From contig WACJ01000529.1 in NCBI GenBank assembly GCA_008973525.1, positions 806,001 to 870,000 on the forward strand: DNA of 64,000 nucleotides, written 5' to 3'. Position 1 is the stretch's first letter. The number at the start of each line of letters is the position of its first letter. Below the pieces are notes generated by a model. That model had not been told where the DNA came from. It did not search any database and saw only the letters and a list, made by a program, of their open reading frames with translations. Position numbers and translations under genes: made by a program. Positions 12,709 through 25,546 of the stretch are shown piece by piece. Source of the stretch: Stenopsyche tienmushanensis. Taxonomy: Eukaryota; Arthropoda; Insecta; Trichoptera; Stenopsychidae.

Positions 12709-14405
12709 TCTATTTATATAGTCATATTTATATAATTTTTCTCATCAGTTTTTTATTGATTATTTGGTTTTTTGGTCTAATTTTTAACAATGATCGATGA
12801 AGATTCTTCAACAATAGCAACTAGCATAAAAATGCTGTTATAATATTAATCTGGAAACTCTTCACCTCAAGAGATTTATCGAATAGTTGGGAGAAAAAAA
12901 TTATAAGCAAGTGTCATTGTAAGTTTTTGATAAATATAGTTTACAGGAAGGATAATTACAAACTAAAATATCCCATACATTTTTTAGCCGGTAATAAAAA
13001 AAATATTTTTTCAAAGCTATAAAACATGTATGTAGTCAATCCCAAATGAATCCATAAAAGCGAATGCAAGAAGCCAATAAGAAAAATAAAGGATTTATAC
13101 AAAGAAATATTTAGAATCAATTCATCATATAAATGTATAATAATGTACTTTATTGATTTAATGAGCCAAAAGTGCGATGTGGCGATACATAGACGCCAAA
13201 CTGCCGATATAAATTAATTCAATTATTTTAGTATATGTAAAATGCTGGAACGATTAGCGGTAAGCATACATGGAAGACAGTGTAAAACCACCAAATGAAA
13301 AGTTATTTTTCTATAACAATTTTATATAGGGATTGCTTATATCTGAAAAGGAATATGACTATGAATAGATATGATTGTTTTTGAAAAAAATGTTTCAAAT
13401 CACGAAGAAAACAAATGTTTGTAAATCTATGCATGGAGAATTTATATCGTTTAAGTTTTAAGTTAGAAAGATGATTGAATACATGTCATTATTAAGAAAT
13501 TCGGACGATTGAGCGCGAGTGCTTTCAGAAATTAGCAAAGGCAATTAAGACAACTCTAACGGCTAATGAAGTTTTATGTTCGGCTTTAATAATTACCTGT
13601 CTTCCATCATCCTCGATACATCATAAGTCACTGGTGTGACGGTGGCACGAATAGCGCCGCTCTTTTGGCGGAGGCCTCTCCACCGTCAAAGGGTAGCTGA
13701 TTGTCAAGAGACCATAATTAGAGTCTTCGGCCTCCACTCCAAACGGTCATTACAATTCGCTTTCCGACGGCCGTCGTCTCGGAAGATAAGCGACTTTTTG
13801 CACTCGCAGTCAATTGACAATGAGTATGTGACAGTGCAATTTATTGACATGTCAAAGTTGACGTTTAACAACCACCTCGAATGCACTCCAGCCAAGACTC
13901 TGAAGAAGCTGCGAAGAGTATTTACTGTGCGCCGAACAAAGGCGGCAGCTGTGCGACCTAGCGCGGAGCATCTTCGATTATCTCTGCAGCAAAACCCAAT
14001 TTGTTATACACGTTATTGGTTGTATTTTTTTAAATTCATTAGATAAAAATATTGCATACCTAAATATGGATGGTGCATTTCGAAAGTCCATGAAATAAGT
14101 TATTGATTCATGGATACGTTTATATAATATATAAATTCAGCCTTAGTATAACACGGTTATATGGCTCCATGAAAACATCTTGTAATGTAAATCCCTGTTG
14201 CATGAGGTTCGAAGTTCATACAACATTGTGGTATCAGTACTATGTGTTTTGCTATATAGAAAATATAACAAATACGTACATATTAAAAATATTGTAACAA
14301 TATAAATATCACTTGCATTTATAATCATACATATTCATCTCTTTTTCAAGATCACATGTAGACTTTTATTGATGTTAGATACATTTATCGTGTAAATATC
14401 TATAT
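12709..14405. other. Gene-free stretch with a GC-richer block at 13620-14030
   Basis: The left ~900 bases are AT-rich. From about 13620 to 14030 composition becomes balanced and includes an open frame of 136 codons without an ATG start (13636-14046), matching no family I know. The block reads more like conserved non-coding sequence or an old exon relic than a gene: it has no start, no clear splice context and an antisense shadow frame. Confidence 0.4.
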
Positions 14406-14765
14406 CAGATCAGTCCAAAAGTTCGTGCGTATTTTTGGGATTTTTTTTAAAGTAGTTTAAATATAACACAATTTATCAATGATATATTTTTCTCCGCTGT
14501 CTAAATTTTCTCTTTTTAATTCCATTGCTGTAGAAAGACACTGGTTTTGATATAATAAATCTTGAAAGATTTTGTAGCGTTATCATGATGAAACAACACT
14601 TTCTTGATATTCACCAATAAAAATGGCTCTCTTTCGAAGTACGATAAAAGGGAAGTGCAGATCTTCATTTGTTGCTGGCAATTGGATAGCTCATGTGGTA
14701 TCCACTTTCCAAGTTTGGATACTTTCCCAATCTTCTTCAAACGACGAAAGACTGTTTAATGAGAT
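14406..14765 (-). mobile_element. Mariner relic C (end plus joined transposase fragments)
   Basis: The left end CAGATCAGTCCAAAAGTTCG (14406) matches the ends at 8319 and (inverted) 25546. The minus strand carries mariner transposase pieces: LGKWIPHELS, the linker after the helix-turn-helix domain, then, after a jump, KKVLFHHDNA from the catalytic region. The part between them, where the first catalytic Asp belongs, is deleted. No right-hand inverted repeat is visible within several hundred bases, so the 5' part of the transposase and that end are lost. Dead copy. Confidence 0.85.
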
Positions 14766-16104
14766 GATCCCATCCTTTCTTTCCATTAATTAATCTGGTA
14801 ATCGAGAAGAGTTCAGTAATTCAGAATTGACAATATTTCTTCACAAACATATGTACTTAGTTTTCAGAAGATAAACTCCCATAGAAATCCACCAAGTTTT
14901 TTTCTTAAAAGTCATTTTAAGTGTGGTATAATTTTGTAAGCCTATCATGTTGCTTTTGTAAATCATTGCTAAATTATTTCCATTTTACGTAAGATTTTCT
15001 TCAAACCTGTAAATTGGATTTCAAACGCAGTTTAAAGTTGTATTAATATCATTTTTATTATAGTCTTTTAATCTCATGAGACTTTTATGCCAATAAATTT
15101 TTCAGAAGATGATTGATCGATTTTTTTTAAAATGAAAATCGTGTTTTACGAAGGTAAAGTGTTAAAAAAATTTGTTGTTATTCCAATGATCAAGATATGC
15201 AAATCGGCAACAATAATTTTGACTTAATCAGTATAATGCATGCCTTTTGTTCGCCAACTTTGAATATGTTCATCAATGAACATGTTCAAATAATCTGGAA
15301 CATCAACTAGGTAATGAAATACACAATTCAAATAAACGGAGAGCACAAATCAATATAGCTGATAGATTCAGTAGAGAAGCCGTAAATAAATTTAACCTTT
15401 TCCTCACAGAACATTTGACACCAGAGCCTGACCTCAAGACCTTTATCTTTATTCTCATCCATCCGCAAAACGTTTGTCACATTCCTGAGACGTATATTGT
15501 AGGCGTTTTTCTATTATGGAAAATGGTTAGAGTTAATATTTAGAATTCAATGTGGAAAAAAATCATATCCTCATTTAATTTCCTGGGATGATATATTTTA
15601 GCAAAATTAAGAAGGGAAATTATTTAGACCAAATTCAAATACATGCAAACAAAATTTTGAATAATCAGTAGCTGGGGATAGCTTCGTGATTTAGCTGTCG
15701 AATTCTTATTAACTCGGTTTAAAATCTACAAGAAGATTAAATTGCTACCACATTTTTATAATAAAAACCATGTCAGAGTGGTCGAAAATTGCAATAAAGG
15801 GGATTATAAATGGATTAAAATAATAAATAATTAAATTTTTGGTTATGGAAATTGTGATGTAGGACTACAGAGGGTTAAACCATAGGAGCTATTTAAAAAA
15901 TGCTCCTTAAAACAACACATCCTTTCGATATTTCTTTAATACTGAACATATTTGATTTTAGAATTTATCCTCAACTCACAATCGTCTAAAATAATTGCTT
16001 TAAAATTCAATTGAAGCATGTGATTTATGTGGTAATATCCAGTATGTAGAATTATGCAGTAAATATAAATGATTAGAAATCACTTCTCCAAATTGCGCCT
16101 GAAT

Positions 16105-16146
16105 ATTGATTACTGTTGCATCATTAGCACAACAGTAAACATCAAT
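16105..16146. repeat. Imperfect inverted repeat (hairpin)
   Basis: ATTGATTACTGTTG on the left pairs with CAACAGTAAACATCAAT on the right apart from a 3-base bulge, around an 11-base loop. It could be a cruciform, the trace of a small element or chance in AT-rich DNA. Confidence 0.45.
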
Positions 16147-16429
16147 AATGTATCAATGCATAAATTATGAATCATATTTCAATATAATATGAGTCTCACA
16201 AGTAATATTAATTAATGATTCGATCGAATTTACTGTGCAAGTTTTAAATAATTAAAGGGGCTATTTCGGCATCGAATCGCATCGTTTTTGCACCAGCATC
16301 ATAAACATAAGTCGTATCGGAAATCACACCCTCACCTTGCTCCCCTGTTGGCAAAAGGTGTTTTGTTAACAAGACATTAAATAGTGACTTAATGGTGTTG
16401 GGATATCAGCTAAATGGTCAGTGAATGGC

Positions 16430-16439
16430 CACTTAAGTG
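16430..16439. promoter_or_regulatory. Palindrome of two NK-2-type homeodomain sites
   Basis: CACTTAAGTG is a perfect palindrome of CACTTAA/TTAAGTG, close to the CAAGTG-type site of NK-2 homeodomain proteins (Tinman, Ventral nervous system defective). It sits in a balanced block (16260-16520). Function is inferred from the motif alone. Confidence 0.25.
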
Positions 16440-17216
16440 ACGGAGTTGGTCCCCCGCTGGGAGCTGACCACAACAACTCGCCAATTGATACAATTCATGG
16501 CATGAAATTGTCTCCCTAGTGGGCGAAAATGTCGTAAAAATACTTATTGAATTCTGTTAAAATGCGTATGCTTGAGTACTTAATAGGCCAAGGTTCAGCA
16601 TCGGCACCCGTTCACTTTGATTAAGCTGAAAAAATAGGGTTAAATCTCGTAAGGGTTGAGATATTGTTGTTAAATAGCAGCATCCTTTGACAATGTAGCA
16701 GACGCACAGTTCATACAGCACGCGCAAAGTACACATTATATATATATAAAAAACGGAGCATTTAGGTTAAATTTTATCCCTTTACATTGAATTTCAAGGG
16801 GATGGGTTATGAAAGAGTGCTGGAATGATGCAGCATCCCCATGTAACCCTAAACAGTAAAGATATATCTTTTTGGTGGAGTGTTACGTGTTAAATACGGT
16901 GTCGGTTGAGAATCGGAATGTTAAAGGGTAAAGGTAAATCTGTGGGGAAAATTGAGCATCAAAGGATAACACGTGCTAATCGTATTAATGGGTTAACCTG
17001 CAATGGTGAAAAAATTGAGGCAAATCCTGGAAAGGGTGTATTTTTTAATTGTATTAAAATGTACGATAAATACTTCGAAATGATAAATTTTAGTGATGTG
17101 GATGAATGTATGATAATGAAAGATTTTTCGGTTATTTTTATAGATTATGAGGATATTTATTTTTGGGTGGAGACAGCCATGAAAATCAACTAACGGTCGA
17201 ATTCTTTGGTATATAA

Positions 17217-17835
17217 CAAATAGCAAAAGGTGCTAGTAACGGTTTTCAAAGAATCGGGTTTTCTTTTAGCAGCAAGCAAGAAGTTGGCAGCTCCTCACAA
17301 AGCCAAAGAGGTCATCAGGTCATCGCAGTAAGCAATGCCTATTCACTTTACATCCGACAAACTGTAACACTGGAACACAAAGACTTCCAAATTAGTCACA
17401 AAGCAGAAACACATCCAAGATTTTTTTATCTATTAAGATCACCAACCGTTTTCCGAACCCAATTTATAAAAAAAATGTACCAAAAAAATAACATCTTCGA
17501 CGCGAGCGCGTTCAAAGTGCCCCATATAATAAATTTTCATACATAAAAAAGGACAATGTGCAAAAAACCTGTCCAGTACCCCAAAGAGAAAAAAGTTGCG
17601 ACAAGTTCGATAATAGGTAATCCAATTTTAAAAGCTTTTTTCGCAAACAAAAACACGGATTATTTTCACTAAAAAATGGGGCTTCGCGTCGAAAAAAAGC
17701 GAGAATACCATAGGACAATGGTGGTACGTCAAAAGCAAAAAACTAGAATAAGGCGAAGTAGACACGTTTGACAAAAACACAATTTACGGCTCAGAAGACG
17801 TGAATAGAATCGGCTTTTGCGTAATAAAAATATAA
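17217..17835 (+). pseudogene. Coding-like relic of unknown origin, possibly virus-derived
   Basis: One frame is open from 17217 to the stop at 17544 (109 codons) with codon-like composition. After a messy stretch, a different frame runs from 17632 to a stop at 17749 and on to a second stop at 17833-17835. The + strand here is rich in A and poor in T, unlike its neighbours, and switches sharply from the G/T-rich sequence before it, as at the edge of an inserted element. An AATAAA (17823-17828) ends just before the final stop, a compact arrangement seen in small DNA viruses such as densoviruses. I do not recognise the protein by family; viral capsid origin is only a guess, and an unusual transposon or chance are alternatives. 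A frameshift and in-frame stops mean it is not functional. Confidence 0.3.
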
Positions 17836-18776
17836 TATTGAAAATTAGACCATATTCATAACCATAAGAGGTCTCGAGTGGGGTGCGTACCATCCCTTGT
17901 TATTTGTAATAAATTATTCCTAGGTAAAAAGTCAAGATATTGGCAAACACATTTTTTATTATTCCTATCGATGTTTGCTCCAAATAACGTTTATATAAAA
18001 AAAATGTGTATACGAGAGGATATTAATTTTATTAAATTCATTATAGAAATTGTATCTATTGTAATCTGTTTGGATCTTAAAATTTATAGGGATTATTAAA
18101 TACAGATTCTGTAAGAATTAATAATTGGTTAATTTAAGTATCTGTTTCTCATCCTTAGCTTGGGAATTAGTATTTTTTTTCAACTTCTGTTTAATCCTAC
18201 TACAATACTACAAGTGATTCTTACATGGGCAAAAAATATATAACTATTTTATCTTTAAAGACAATTCTTTCAGCGTTGATGAATTTTAAATTCAATCGTT
18301 TTTTTTGGAATTGAAATTTTAATAACATATGAAGCGCTCATGATAAAATCGCATATTCAAGGTCCATATTAACAAACCCACCATAAAACGGTCGACTATT
18401 GCATTAGCGTCCTACAGAAATTCGTTGTAAACGTCATTAAACATTAATAATTGTGATTGATCATTCCACAGGAATTTAGTACCCGATTTAGGGGTGCATC
18501 CGGAAAGGCTCGCTCAATAATGGCAGCAAAAGTGCCATCCCAAAAAATGTCACCATTGTACACGAAACTGGTACAACCTGTTCGTGGATAAAACTAATGT
18601 TTGAAGTGTCTGCCTGGTCACACGTATAAAGGAAACTAAATTTATTTGCCTGAATTGAATATCGAAATCACCCTGCAATTTGAAAAATAACACGTACATG
18701 TTTGAACCCGAAGGGTTATATGATGACCTAACGGAAACTCGACTGTGACCGATATTCACTTTGGCCATTTATAGTA
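17836..18776. other. AT-rich stretch, no gene
   Basis: No supported gene. Small open frames show no family resemblance. The last ~300 bases are less AT-rich and lead into the repeat copy that starts near 18777. Confidence 0.45.
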
Positions 18777-19187
18777 CGTCCTACAAAGATGATCCTTACT
18801 CATTTTGATGTTGTAAAGTAAACAAAATGGCAGTCTACCGTGATGATATCGTTGCCGACATTTATAACATATTTTGAGAACATGTTTTATACCTACAAAA
18901 CTGAAAATATATTGTAGCTGCTTATAATAAATATTATATGTATTTTTTATCGAAACGCTTTGAAAGTTGTAATATTTCAATAAAGTTCCCGCGCTACAGC
19001 TTTAGCCACGTCTACCGAAGCCCTAACCACATTGTATCGAAATTGGACGACGTTTATTTAACAATAATTAACGAAAACTACTTATAGATAAAAATTAAGC
19101 TTTGTAAATTTTAATTTAATGCCTGAAAAATAGTTGAAATGGTAGAAATGGCTGCAAAATTTCGGTCGCTGGCTCTCGTATCTCGTT
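18777..19187. repeat. Unclassified dispersed repeat, copy 1
   Basis: About 400 bases align by eye with 38350-38857. Shared blocks are GCAGTCTA(C/T)CGTGATGATA, GTAGCTGCTTATAATAAATA, AGTTCCCG(C/T)(G/A)CTACA, TCGAAG(C/T)CCTAA and, near the end, a GAAATGG-TGCAAA block. Divergence is visible throughout, so insertions are old. No open frame or terminal repeat identifies the class. Confidence 0.75.
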
Positions 19188-22100
19188 TGAATTTATCAAT
19201 TTATCGATTCAGGTCAATTGCGTTAGAGCTTGAGATTATTTGAAGCAATGGTCTCAATCGATAATTATTGATCGGGAATTGAACATATGGTCCGTCTGCA
19301 TAAATAACAATAACATCGATGGTCTGCATCTGTTAAAAGGAGATTTTCTGAACGATTCTCATTGTGTCAATTGAAATGCGTCTTCCCATGAAATTAAAAC
19401 TGTCAATCTAAATATTTATACGGCCCTTGACAATGACTTGGATAGATTTGCCAAATCTCTATTGTTGACACAATTTGAATTCCGATTTTTTTTTTGGTTG
19501 ACAGTTATATTGACAATATGTTTATTCATTCTTATAATAATCCTTAAGGAAGATTAGGTCTTTTTCCGGGGATTTTTTTATCAAAGAAATATCTTTAACA
19601 AAAAAATGACAATAATTCAATTGATCAATCAACAACATTTTTAAATATTAATTTTAAATTTAAATCTATTAAAATTGTTTTGAGCTAATTTTTGTGGAAC
19701 ATTTTGAGGGGTGCAAAATCGCCCTATACGTATGAATGTATGAACGAAGCAGCTCATTCTCTTTCTCGAACAACCGATCGACATTTTTGAAGCCAAAGTC
19801 TGAAGTCCCCTCGTAAGACACGCGAATACAAAAGAACCAAAGTAGAATGCATTGAACTAGAAATGAAATGGATGAAACATCTATTTTGGACTATTGGGTA
19901 CCTCCGTGAAAGAAAAGGCGTGATATTAAGGGACTCCAACATTATGAACTCACCCTCAATACTAACCAGATACAGGACCCCATATGAGGCGCTTTTATGC
20001 TAAATGTCGCTACAATAAAGGACACCAACGGATATTTTCAAGGATCGATATTGGGGAGTCTAATAAAAACTCGGCTTAAATAGTTTGTAGATTATTCGAG
20101 AAATCTCATCGGTTTGTCTTGATTTCATATCGTATAATCAAATTATCGAAGTCATAGGCATTTCTCGTATGAATTAAACAAGAGTCAGATTTGCATACGT
20201 GGATTTAATACAGTTAAGTTTAATACATTTATGAGCTATTCTCCATATGGAGAAAATCATAGAAAGTCATAGACACAGTTTATTGCAGTCTTTTTTATAA
20301 GAGCATTGAAGATCAACCATTTTAACATGATTTTCATAGTGCATATACGTTTTTAAAAATGTGGTCGTTAACTGCACGCTTGTGGTCGCCAATTCTATAG
20401 ATTTTATCCAAAGACGTTTGAGTTATGAATATATTTCGGGCAGTTAATATGTTCACAAATGTACACAAATGTAAAATATGATTAAAAAATCCATATTTCG
20501 ATTACGTATTTTCGATATTAAATACATCGTGTATAATATATAAATATAATTATTGCATTCTTAGGTATTAACGGTCAAAGGTATTGAAATTCTTCAGTTG
20601 TTCGGTTCATTGAATAAACAGGTACAAGAACCAATAATATCGACTGGTCGAAATAGTATAGTTATTGTTGAACAATTAATTATAGTTAGATACCACCCTA
20701 ATAGATCTGACCGTTGGTAAATGTAATCGAAACGTTTACAAAATCGTGACAAAATCGTATCGCATGGGTAGCTGCATCGGTTGCAGCAACTGCACGAGTC
20801 AATTAGGGAAGGCACACGACCCGCCGCAGATCCTATCGGGAATCCGATTTTTGTATTAAAAAGGTCTTAATTAAATAAACCGCAGCCAGGAGGTAATGAA
20901 TAGCATGCTGCCTTCACATTAAAATGTTTATTCGACCTGCATCGGCTGTGTAAATTTTAAACAGATCTCGAGGGTGCAATGCATGCAGTTTTTAAAGCGA
21001 AAGAGTTAATTGGACGATTGATTTCATCGGCGATCAATACCGGCTTGCTTTGAATAAGGCTTCTAATCGCGTAAGATTGAACGAAAAGACTTAAAGTAGA
21101 TTTGCTACATAATTTCATTTACCCCCGTCTGTAATAAAATAGTTCGATTGAGCCCTCGGCAATCAGTAAGGACTGACCAAAGCTCAGATTAAAGAAGGGC
21201 TGTAGCGAAGGTATATGAAACATTTTTATTCGTCTCAAAAGTATATATCGTATTATTTCCAATCCAAATAATACATATTTTTTTGCTATATGCTAACAAT
21301 CCAATTTTCTATGACTTTAGGCTTTATTTATAGTGAAGAATAGATCCAGATAAAATCATCCCCATCATCGCAAGTATTTGATGATAAAACTGCACTAACA
21401 TGCATTAGAAATTAAGCAATCAATCAGTGGGCTGCTAAAATATTGGTTTTTATAAATTCAAATACGATATATGAAAATAAACTGAAACTTCCAAACCCAT
21501 TAAGCTATTAGACTGAAAATCAATAATGAGTTATGGAACAGAATAAAATTTTAAGTTTTAGATGAAAATACTTCCCAATGAATGAATATCTATATTTCCT
21601 TTGATACTCGTTGTCGAAGAAAATCGACGATTGAAGACGAAGAAAATGGACACCAACAGAAAGAATAAGGTGATATTTAGATCCTAGTTAACTGACACTA
21701 TCAAGTAGAAAAACAAATATTTATAACAAAAAGTTATTTAATCTGACTTGTTAATAGCTATTGATATCAGTAGAAATAAGCAAAGCAAATTGGTGTAGTG
21801 ACTTATTGATAAAATCGAACAAAATACGTAAACAAGATATTTTTGACTTTGATGTTATCTAAGTATTTGACCAAATGATCAAATGCTATTCTCGAGGCAT
21901 CTTTGCAGATTAACAAACGTCCATTCTGTAATATGAACCTTGATTAAATCAATCTAAGACCTCTGGGAAATCCGGACGTCCAAAAAGGGGGGACCGTAAT
22001 AATAGCGATAAGGACGAGCTCCACATAGATTGCGGCAACAATATGCACAGGACTCCCCATATTTCGGCAATATTGCATAGATTTAAAAAAGTTTCATTAG

Positions 22101-22799
22101 AGATCTTCACTCCCCCTCGCAGTTTAATATGTTTATTGTGAAGAGTAGGGATTATTCCCGACCGACGCGCACAGAGAGCCTCCGTTGAACATTTTAAAAA
22201 GAAACATTAAATTTCAAACGTTCGAGTTATAACGTAATAATCCTTGTATCTGCTGCACAATGTGTGAGCATTTAGGGGAATCCCGAGGAGGATCTGCATT
22301 GTGTTTGCTCACTAGTAAAAATCTCATAAACCTCGTTGTGTAGTCTATCGGCTTTCTGTGTTCGTGTACAAACACAAGCGATTTGCATATCAGGCCATAA
22401 GCGAAACATTTTTGAAAGGACTGAGTTTTTCGAAATTTAAATTATGGATAAACAATGAACGATTTCATCGGAGACAAGAATTGATTTAATAAATGGGATA
22501 AAAATAATATTTTATTTTATATCCACGGCACAATATTACAGCCAATAAATGGTGTTTATGAATGGATAATATTTTGTATTGGGTAGAAATATAAGATTCC
22601 ACCATATTCTAATATAATTGTCTTCTTTTTAAGATACCATATATTTTATTAAATATAGGCAATCTTCATTTATATGGTGGTTTCTCATTACTTTCTACAT
22701 GTGGTTAAGTTAAGGGTCGTTTTTAGCCTTGTTGGTTAAAAAAAAATTCCTTCTTCATGCATTAGAAAGAACCAATATGTATAAATACGTTCAGTAAAT
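19188..22799. other. Gene-free stretch with balanced blocks
   Basis: No gene. Block 19190-19470 is less repetitive and contains a near-palindrome, ATCGATAATTATTGAT (19258 region), of the kind bound by homeodomain dimers. Blocks near 20740-21200 and 21960-22400 are also balanced. These are candidate regulatory sequence only. Confidence 0.4.
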
Positions 22800-22960
22800 T
22801 TCAAATCGATATAAATGAAATTCGCAAAGTTATAGACCGATGAAGAGAAGCTGCGCGTCGCGAAACTGAGGAAAGGCGAAACTTTAAACGCGTTTTTTTC
22901 GAAACTACGTTTTTCAAGCTCATGGAAGTGCTCCCATACGCTCTAGTTGAGAATTCGTTA
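22800..22960. repeat. Dispersed repeat, copy 1 (inverted partner at 27560-27720)
   Basis: TTTAAACGCGTTTTTTTCGA (22878) continuing into AACTACG is matched on the opposite strand near 27575-27605, where AGTTTCGAGAAAAACGCGTT occurs. Both copies continue into an AAAGTTATAG- or GAGTTATAG-type block. The class is not determined. Confidence 0.55.
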
Positions 22961-25494
22961 TGAGATTTGGCAGACACATGTATAATAAACGTCTTAATCG
23001 CATAGACTACAATTATCCAAAAATATTCAACCGTTATTTTTAGTGAACAAAAAACTACAAAAAAAAGTTGGCAAAAACACACATTTTTCCTCAACCGCTC
23101 ACTATTTTTTTATTTTTTAAAATTTCTTCCTAATTATAGTCTATACTATACAAGATATTATTCAAAATAAAAATATGTTTAATTTTTTTGCTGCAAATCA
23201 CCTGTTCAGGACTTAAAACTTCCATGGTGAAGAATGTCATCACTCCTCCATTGACATAGCTCATGCGCTCGTGGCTCCCCGCACTTCGACTACTATACTT
23301 TGTCAAACTTTAAAAAATATTTTTATGTTCAATAAAAATCACCTAGTCAATATACTAAATATCAATATTCTATATTGAATACTTTTCGCATAAAAAATGT
23401 TAAAAAACCGATCTCTTTTAGGTCCAACAAGATAAAAACGTCCCTTAATATATGATTATTTCCTTTCCCATAATCTTGATTTGTATAAAATAATGAATAC
23501 TTTTTTATCCACCAATCTGACAGTAAAACCATTATTTCTATACTGTATCTATTCTTATCACCTTGATTTCTTCAAGGATATTTTCAAAAATTGATATCTT
23601 CATCTAACTCTTCAAAATTGTTGACGCATTGATGATCTACATAAATTATATAAAATGTTTTTTTTATCATTGTCTGAAAACACGTTAAATTACAGATATT
23701 TGTAATTTAATATGGCGAATATAATGAACATAGTATTGCGTCCTGTAGTAATTAGTCCTCATTCGATCATTAGTCAGTATAATTCAGATTTTATACAAAT
23801 TGTTATCCAATTAAGCATTTAACTCAATTTTAAGCGATTACAATTTTACGTAATTGGATGATTGACTATATATTAAAAATAGTAATTTTAAGATACATGT
23901 TATACTCAATCTACTTATATGTTTATTGTATTGTATATAATATATATATGTCGATGAATTTGAATGTATAACTCGATCAGGAAAAAATGATATTTTATTG
24001 AATAATGAACAAGACTTCTTAAAAAACAGGACGTCTTTAGTAATGAAGTACAATGAATTACATGGTAATATTTTATTACGTTCTAGCGTATTAATTTAGT
24101 CGCTGAACGTCGATTGAATATAACAATTTGGAGGAAAATTTAATTCCATTAAATAATTCCGCCCTTTTCCGACGTCCATACAGATCTCGTAATATGTTGA
24201 CACCTCCGAATTTACCCTCGGCATTATTGTCCACCCCCATAAGCCGCTAATCTCCCACAAGTGCCTCTCAACTAAACGTCATTGTGAATCACGGGAGCAT
24301 CATCACAGACTATTGTCTATTAGTATCACGCTGTGATGAAATCTTCCAGCATCTCTTTCAAAGCCCAGCTTGACGCCAATTATGTAATGTGTGACGATAT
24401 CATAGCGCCGGTGTTAATTGAATTCAACTCGCGCTGAATCAAATTTGTACAATATTATTTATTATAATTATTATATTGATGTCGTTGGTTTTAAATCTAT
24501 CGAATTTATGTTTGAATTTTAAATTAATTTTATCGGATTTATGAGAAATGTCGTTGGGTGACGAAACACTTTTTAGCTGAAGACATTCAAGTTTTGCCAT
24601 TTGCTTGTTATTATATTAATAAATTAACGTTTTAAGGTTCATTTTGAGTGTTACAACCTTTATCGGATATTCCACAAGTGCCAATGCTGAAACATGGCAC
24701 TTCATCCCCTGCTAATGCCCCGGGAACAAACACATTGTTCGAGATGTAATCTGCTTACGTCCTAAACCGATACTGTAGCCAGATTGGGGTAATTTGGACC
24801 CGCAAACGTTGCACGATAATAATCACCACTGATTATCTCCGCAAGGGCGCTCTCCACCCCGTTTTCCGATATCCATAGCGAAGGGTTAACCACACGGAAT
24901 CACAATGAACGGCACTTTTCTAATGAATCGAAAGTGTATTGTGTATTGTAATTGGTCCTCGTTGAGATGATGATCTCGATCGATCATATTGACACGTACG
25001 GTGATCTACCACGCAGTCCAGCTGACGGTAAGATGATCGCTCTTACGGAACATAACCAGGTATTATTATCTTCCATAATAGCATTCAGAAGTATTGATTG
25101 GCGGCACGTGACAACGGATTGAAATCGGCAGATAATGGTTCGAAGGCCAAGACTATTATTGGATCAGAAATATGGCTTGTAATAACGTCAATATTAATAT
25201 TCTACCGGGAACAAAAAGTACGGATTTTGCCCATGCTGCTTGGAATCGGATTATACGTAAGCGTTCTGGATTATGACGTTCGGCGATGTATTCAACCTGG
25301 AATTATCAAACATTAAAAATCGACAGTCTGAATTTGAATCCAAACATTTACAAAGTTGAATCATTTGTATTTATATATCCATTAACTAATCATGATGATG
25401 ATATGTAACAATATAAGGACCTTAATCGCCGAAATTCGTGCTTCAATTTTAATTGTTAATTTTTCAGCCATTAATTTCAAAGTCTAAACTAAAA
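22961..25494. other. Gene-free stretch
   Basis: AT-rich to about 24060. From 24150 to 24440 and 24650 to 25310 the composition is balanced and non-repetitive, with a CACGTG E-box at 25105-25110 and a Runt-like AACCACA site near 24889. No coding evidence in either strand. Confidence 0.4.
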
Positions 25495-25546
25495 CTATTT
25501 GTAAAAAAAAATCCCAAAAATGCGCACGAACTTTTGGACTGACCTG
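25495..25546. mobile_element. Right-end fragment of the relic C mariner family
   Basis: ATCCCAAAAATGCGCACGAA then CTTTTGGACTGACCTG, ending at 25546, is the reverse complement of the element ends at 8319 and 14406. No transposase is visible on its left, so this is a stranded end or a miniature element whose other end has decayed. Confidence 0.65.

Larger units (their letters stand above)
14766..17216. other. Gene-free stretch
   Basis: AT-rich up to about 16250. An imperfect hairpin lies at 16105-16146. From 16260 to 16520 composition is balanced, with the palindrome CACTTAAGTG at 16430-16439. From about 16740 to 17200 the + strand is rich in G and T and poor in C; an ATG-containing frame there (16906-17193) matches nothing I know. 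Confidence 0.4.

Noticed and set aside
13636..14046. 136-codon + strand frame
   Set aside because: No ATG start at its beginning and no recognised domain; treated as a balanced non-coding block.
14406..25546. Left and right ends of the relic C family as one 11-kb element
   Set aside because: The span contains other repeats and no transposase continuity; the two ends are more simply separate copies.
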